From positions 1 through 64,000 of the forward strand of contig JALIZF010001005.1 in NCBI GenBank assembly GCA_029948255.1: a DNA stretch of 64,000 nt, given 5' to 3'. Shown piece after piece: positions 61,601-64,000 of the stretch. The notes beneath the pieces were generated by a model. It saw only the letters and a program-made list of their open reading frames with translations, had not been told where the DNA came from and ran no database searches. The position numbers were made by a program, and so were the translations under genes. This DNA comes from Telmatactis stephensoni. Taxonomy: Eukaryota > Cnidaria > Anthozoa > Actiniaria > Isophelliidae. The first letter of the stretch is position 1; each line of letters begins with the position of its first letter.

Positions 61601-62182
61601 AACATTGTATTGTATTGTTAGTATTGTATTTCAAATTAATAAACATTGCTTTAAATCATGTGTTATTTATCACTTTAACAACTTACAATTATCTCTATAG
61701 ATACAAAACAATCCTGTTCCCGTTGATTTCGTTTCAAACTGAGTGTTTTGGGTAAAGAGAAGATCACTTGACACACACACACTGCTATCCTGGCTGTACA
61801 AAAATAAACAAAAAGTAATTTTAACTTCAACTTCAAGAGGACAAAAAGCACAGAAACAATGAATACAAACTTGACATCGGCGTCTTTGCACTCTGTGAAC
61901 GCTTCTTTATCTCCAGCAGTACAGTCAGGGTCACAACAACAGTTTATATCGCAAGAATTGCCAGTTAAATCACAAGTACACCCTATTAAACACGACAGTA
62001 TACAGTCATCTTAAATACGGCAATAAGACAAAATGAGACATCTAAGCGCATTCATATAATTTTTTACGTGTACCTTGACTAGATGATGGCGAGAAAACTG
62101 TTCTATTACTTGAAATCGCTTCACTTTGAGCAGAAAACATTAAAATACATAAAACTCTGGACCAAAACAAAATTGCCGCCAT
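48101..62182 (-). CDS. TCTN1: Tectonic, ciliary transition-zone protein
   Basis: Secreted or membrane-linked protein of the ciliary transition zone (MKS complex). Exons: 62182-62074, 61982-61871, 61793-61687, 59436-59294, 58833-58731, 58653-58535, 58057-57815, 57617-57489, 57401-57314, 52984-52847, 51111-50949, 50613-50515, 50196-50146 and 48268-48101, about 590 residues, as in the family. A signal peptide (MAAILFWSRVLCILMFSAQ) leads into the diagnostic cluster CTCDLTGNSCDINCCCDPDC. Later marks are SRSGNPGYIVGKPLVVG and the C-terminal FFYPFL. Every junction is in phase except exon 9 to exon 10, where the frame is off by one; a small exon of length 1 modulo 3 is probably hidden in that 4.3-kb intron. 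I cannot tell TCTN1 from TCTN2/3 origin; invertebrates often have one gene. Confidence 0.92.
48424..49704. mobile_element. 1.28-kb foldback element in the last TCTN intron
   Basis: Termini GGCACAAAGGACCCCAAAAT and its inverse near 49685-49704, arms of about 380-440 bp. The centre holds a 90-bp direct repeat (ACGAACATGTATTACTATTA at 48842 and 49271). Non-coding. Confidence 0.85.
51480..52672. repeat. Repeat-rich TCTN intron 10: foldback and (ATA)n
   Basis: A CTGATTGGTCAG terminus at 51525-51540, an imperfect palindrome at about 52448-52608 (TTCACTAACAATGAACTTGA and its inverse), and an (ATA)n run at 52613-52668. No gene. Confidence 0.6.
53252..53580. repeat. 88-bp satellite array, left arm
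   Basis: Units start GTCCCCAAGTCCCCTTGGGG at 53253, 53341, 53429 and 53517, exactly 88 bp apart. Confidence 0.95.
55010..55142. mobile_element. Foldback MITE
   Basis: GCCTAGTTCAAACGTCG and CGACGTTTGAACTAGGC enclose inverted TCACATGT and AATGCAAAT boxes. Confidence 0.85.
55546..55697. mobile_element. MITE, TGTGAAAAC... family, best palindrome
   Basis: AGCAGATTTCGTATGAGTGT and its inverse form the ends; inside are mirrored GTGCCGTGACCGTG boxes around TCTATAAAAACATTCGAA. Least diverged copy of the dispersed family. Confidence 0.8.
55935..56830. repeat. 88-bp satellite array, right arm (inverted)
   Basis: About ten units of CCAAGGGGACTTGGGGACGG plus the rest of the 88-bp unit, reverse complement of the left array, with small indels. 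Confidence 0.92.
59909..60754 (-). pseudogene. Broken unidentified ORF inside TCTN intron 3
   Basis: Three overlapping minus-strand frames: 60754-60437 (KFHTEGRRQYKLQS, TRFDSKLTNVLTPKNPAAAG), 60404-60186 and 60310-59909. The last two look like one Lys/Glu-rich coiled-coil protein broken by a frameshift near 60290, ending in an acidic Glu/Asp-rich tail. I do not recognise the family. Probably a decayed mobile-element or retroposed gene; not part of tectonic. Confidence 0.45.
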
Positions 62183-62339
62183 TTTGAAAACAGGAATGCA
62201 GCATTGATTGATGGGTAATATTACACAGGAAGCCCATAATTAACCCAGAGAGCCCTGCGAAACAAGGCTTATAGCACAACAATGTGAGAGAGCACTTTTC
62301 TGTGTCATTGCTGTTGTGTTTGCTGCTTGATTTGGCTGT
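62183..62339. promoter_or_regulatory. Shared head-to-head promoter, TCTN / ETHE1
   Basis: 157 bp between the tectonic ATG (62182, minus) and the ETHE1 ATG (62340, plus). No TATA box seen. Layout-based inference. Confidence 0.6.
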
Positions 62340-63604
62340 ATGGCGTCTAGACTAATCTTTAGACAGGTGAATAGTTTTATAGCTTTGTGATACAGAGTGA
62401 TTTTGTAATCGCAAGTTCTGGCTAAACCTGCAATCAAATCGTGCTCTTGTGCACGCGTCTTGCAAAAGTAATGTGACGATTTAGAAATGAACTGACTGTA
62501 CACTGTATACCGTGCTAGCTTTAATCATTTCTCAATCACATTTCCCATACTCAAAGTCCCACAATCTATCCTGCAATTTTACTTTTCTATTCTATCCCAT
62601 TTGATGCCACTTTTTTATTCTATCCCATTTGATGCCTCCCATCCTATTTCATCCCATTATCCTCATCCCTTTTACAGACTAGATACAGGTTATTATATTT
62701 GAATTTGTTCCTGTGCATATGATAATGTAGGCTTAATTGCATTCCCTTTCTTAATCTTATTCCATCTCACTATCCTCCCTTTAATCTCTTTTATCCCATC
62801 ATTTGCTGTGTCTAATTTTAGCCTATTACATTTTACAGTTTAATAAACTTATTTTGGTTAATTTCAGCTTCTTGATTTTGAGTCATTCACATACACATAT
62901 CTTCTTGGATGTAGTAAGAGACGATGTGCTGTACTTATTGACCCTGTGGACACCCAGGTAATACCAATACTGTGGTACCTCTACTAACCCTTTGGGACCT
63001 TCCCTAGTGTCTGCTATTATTAGGGTTATTAATGGTCAGTCATGTGACTTTGGGCAAGGTCTATTTGTACATGAAAATGTAAACTTTGTAAATACTCTGT
63101 TGTTTTCTTTTAGACCAAAAGAGATGTCAGACTTATTCATGAGCTAGAACTCAAGTTGATCTATGCAAGTAAGAATTCATTTAATTGCAATAAAAGTAAT
63201 GAAGATCAGTAATGAAGTACTAATAATGAAGAGTAGTAGTATACAAAAAAATTACAGTACACTGAGTAATATTAGTTAACGGCATGATGATCACAATTAA
63301 CACAGTAACCTTGCTTAAGTAATAAAGGTTGATTAAATATAGCTGTTCCCTTTAATCAACCATTATTAATCAGCAAGGTATATAAGCATGGGTAGCAGGG
63401 GAAGCAGGCCATTGCTGAGCAGTAAGTGTACCAGACTATCACCTCGTTTTTATTCCAGTAAACACCCATGTACATGCTGATCACATAACTGGTACAGGGA
63501 TTCTTAAGCAGTTAACTGGCTGTAAGAGTATGATATGTAAAGCTAGTGGTGCTATGGCAGACATCCACATTAATGATGGTGAACAAATACAGTTTGGTGA
63601 TCAG
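62340..63604 (+). CDS. ETHE1: Persulfide dioxygenase ETHE1 (5' part)
   Basis: Mitochondrial iron enzyme that oxidises glutathione persulfide to sulfite in sulfide clearance; metallo-beta-lactamase fold. Exons 62340-62366, 62868-62957, 63114-63168 and 63459-63604 are in phase, giving about 106 residues; the remainder lies past the right edge. The first exon encodes MASRLIFRQ, matching the human LLFRQ start, with no obvious long targeting peptide. [20 protein letters not shown] follows. The metal motif NTHVHADH gives His61, His63, Asp65, His66. The last visible intron starts with a GC donor (CAG then GCAAGT). Confidence 0.93.
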
Positions 63605-64000
63605 GCAAGTATTCAATCATTCATTCATTTTTTTTGTTGATTCATTCATTTCAATCAATTCAGCCATCCATCCATGTATTCATTTAAGGGTGCTGGGACA
63701 TATTTCGTTACCAAAAAACGTGGTTGCTATGCTGGCTGTAAAAACAAGTGCCAGAGCTCATTGACATCTTTGATTTTATGATATTTTGAGAACATGTCAT
63801 TTTTGGAATGTCCCATTTCTTTGGGTCTTTGGGTCAAAAATTATAGATTTTAAAATTTTCCATTCCGATAATGTCATTTGATTACATCAGGTGATGATGT
63901 CATCAAACTCAAGAAATTGAGTTTATTGAGTGTATCAAATGATACTAACTAACATTACTTCTGTATTTATTAAATTAATCTATATAATTATTTATTTATT
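63605..64000. other. ETHE1 intron 4 (partial)
   Basis: No exon is recognisable up to the window edge. A TTCATTCATT-type simple repeat lies at 63617-63690. Confidence 0.55.

Overview
The window is nuclear DNA from an animal. It shows AT-rich, intron-dense genes with GT-AG (and two GC-AG) introns, metazoan gene families, and very many inverted-repeat transposons. Two genes of the motile/sensory cilium (KIF3B and a tectonic) point to a ciliated metazoan. The repeat style (many short palindromic elements, CCAATCAG-type termini, GTACTCCC-type termini) and the kind of protein carried by the large transposon suggest a non-bilaterian such as a sponge or cnidarian. That placement is inference from memory, not a search.

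I rebuilt seven host genes exon by exon from splice sites and reading phase. On the minus strand: HSDL1-like short-chain dehydrogenase (1-4804, last exon runs off the left edge), kinesin-II motor KIF3B (12146-24245, 25 exons), a METTL27-like methyltransferase (40924-45792, 3 exons) and a tectonic (48101-62182, at least 14 exons). On the plus strand: an MFSD4-type sugar transporter (4993-7918, 3 exons), a succinate-semialdehyde dehydrogenase ALDH5A1 (24725-38527, 10 exons) and persulfide dioxygenase ETHE1 (62340 to beyond the right edge). Six of the seven form three head-to-head pairs with 157-479 bp between start codons: HSDL1/MFSD4, KIF3B/ALDH5A1 and TCTN/ETHE1.

The most unusual region is the 8-kb first intron of ALDH5A1. 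It holds a 6951-bp DNA transposon (25219-32169) flanked by a perfect 9-bp duplication GGATTTTCA. It landed inside a small inverted-repeat element, and an uninterrupted relative of that element lies next to it at 32393-32640 and shows the empty site. The transposon has end arrays of a GTTCGATT motif. It carries a minus-strand gene of at least three exons for a large protein with a RING-like cluster, a second Cys-rich cluster and a possible cysteine-protease-like C-terminus. I cannot assign it to a known transposase superfamily. A foldback element and a further MITE are inserted one inside the other in its left end, giving four nested layers with readable target-site duplications.

Elsewhere the introns are crowded with foldback elements: a 1094-bp element with two 442-bp arms and a 7-bp duplication in KIF3B, a 3.9-kb structure with 88-bp satellite arms in the tectonic gene, and others in METTL27, TCTN and ALDH5A1. 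There are also minisatellites and several dispersed MITE families. Three separate tandem duplications copy an exon 3' end together with its splice donor (HSDL1 exon 9, ALDH5A1 exons 4 and 9). No tRNA, rRNA or CRISPR array was seen.
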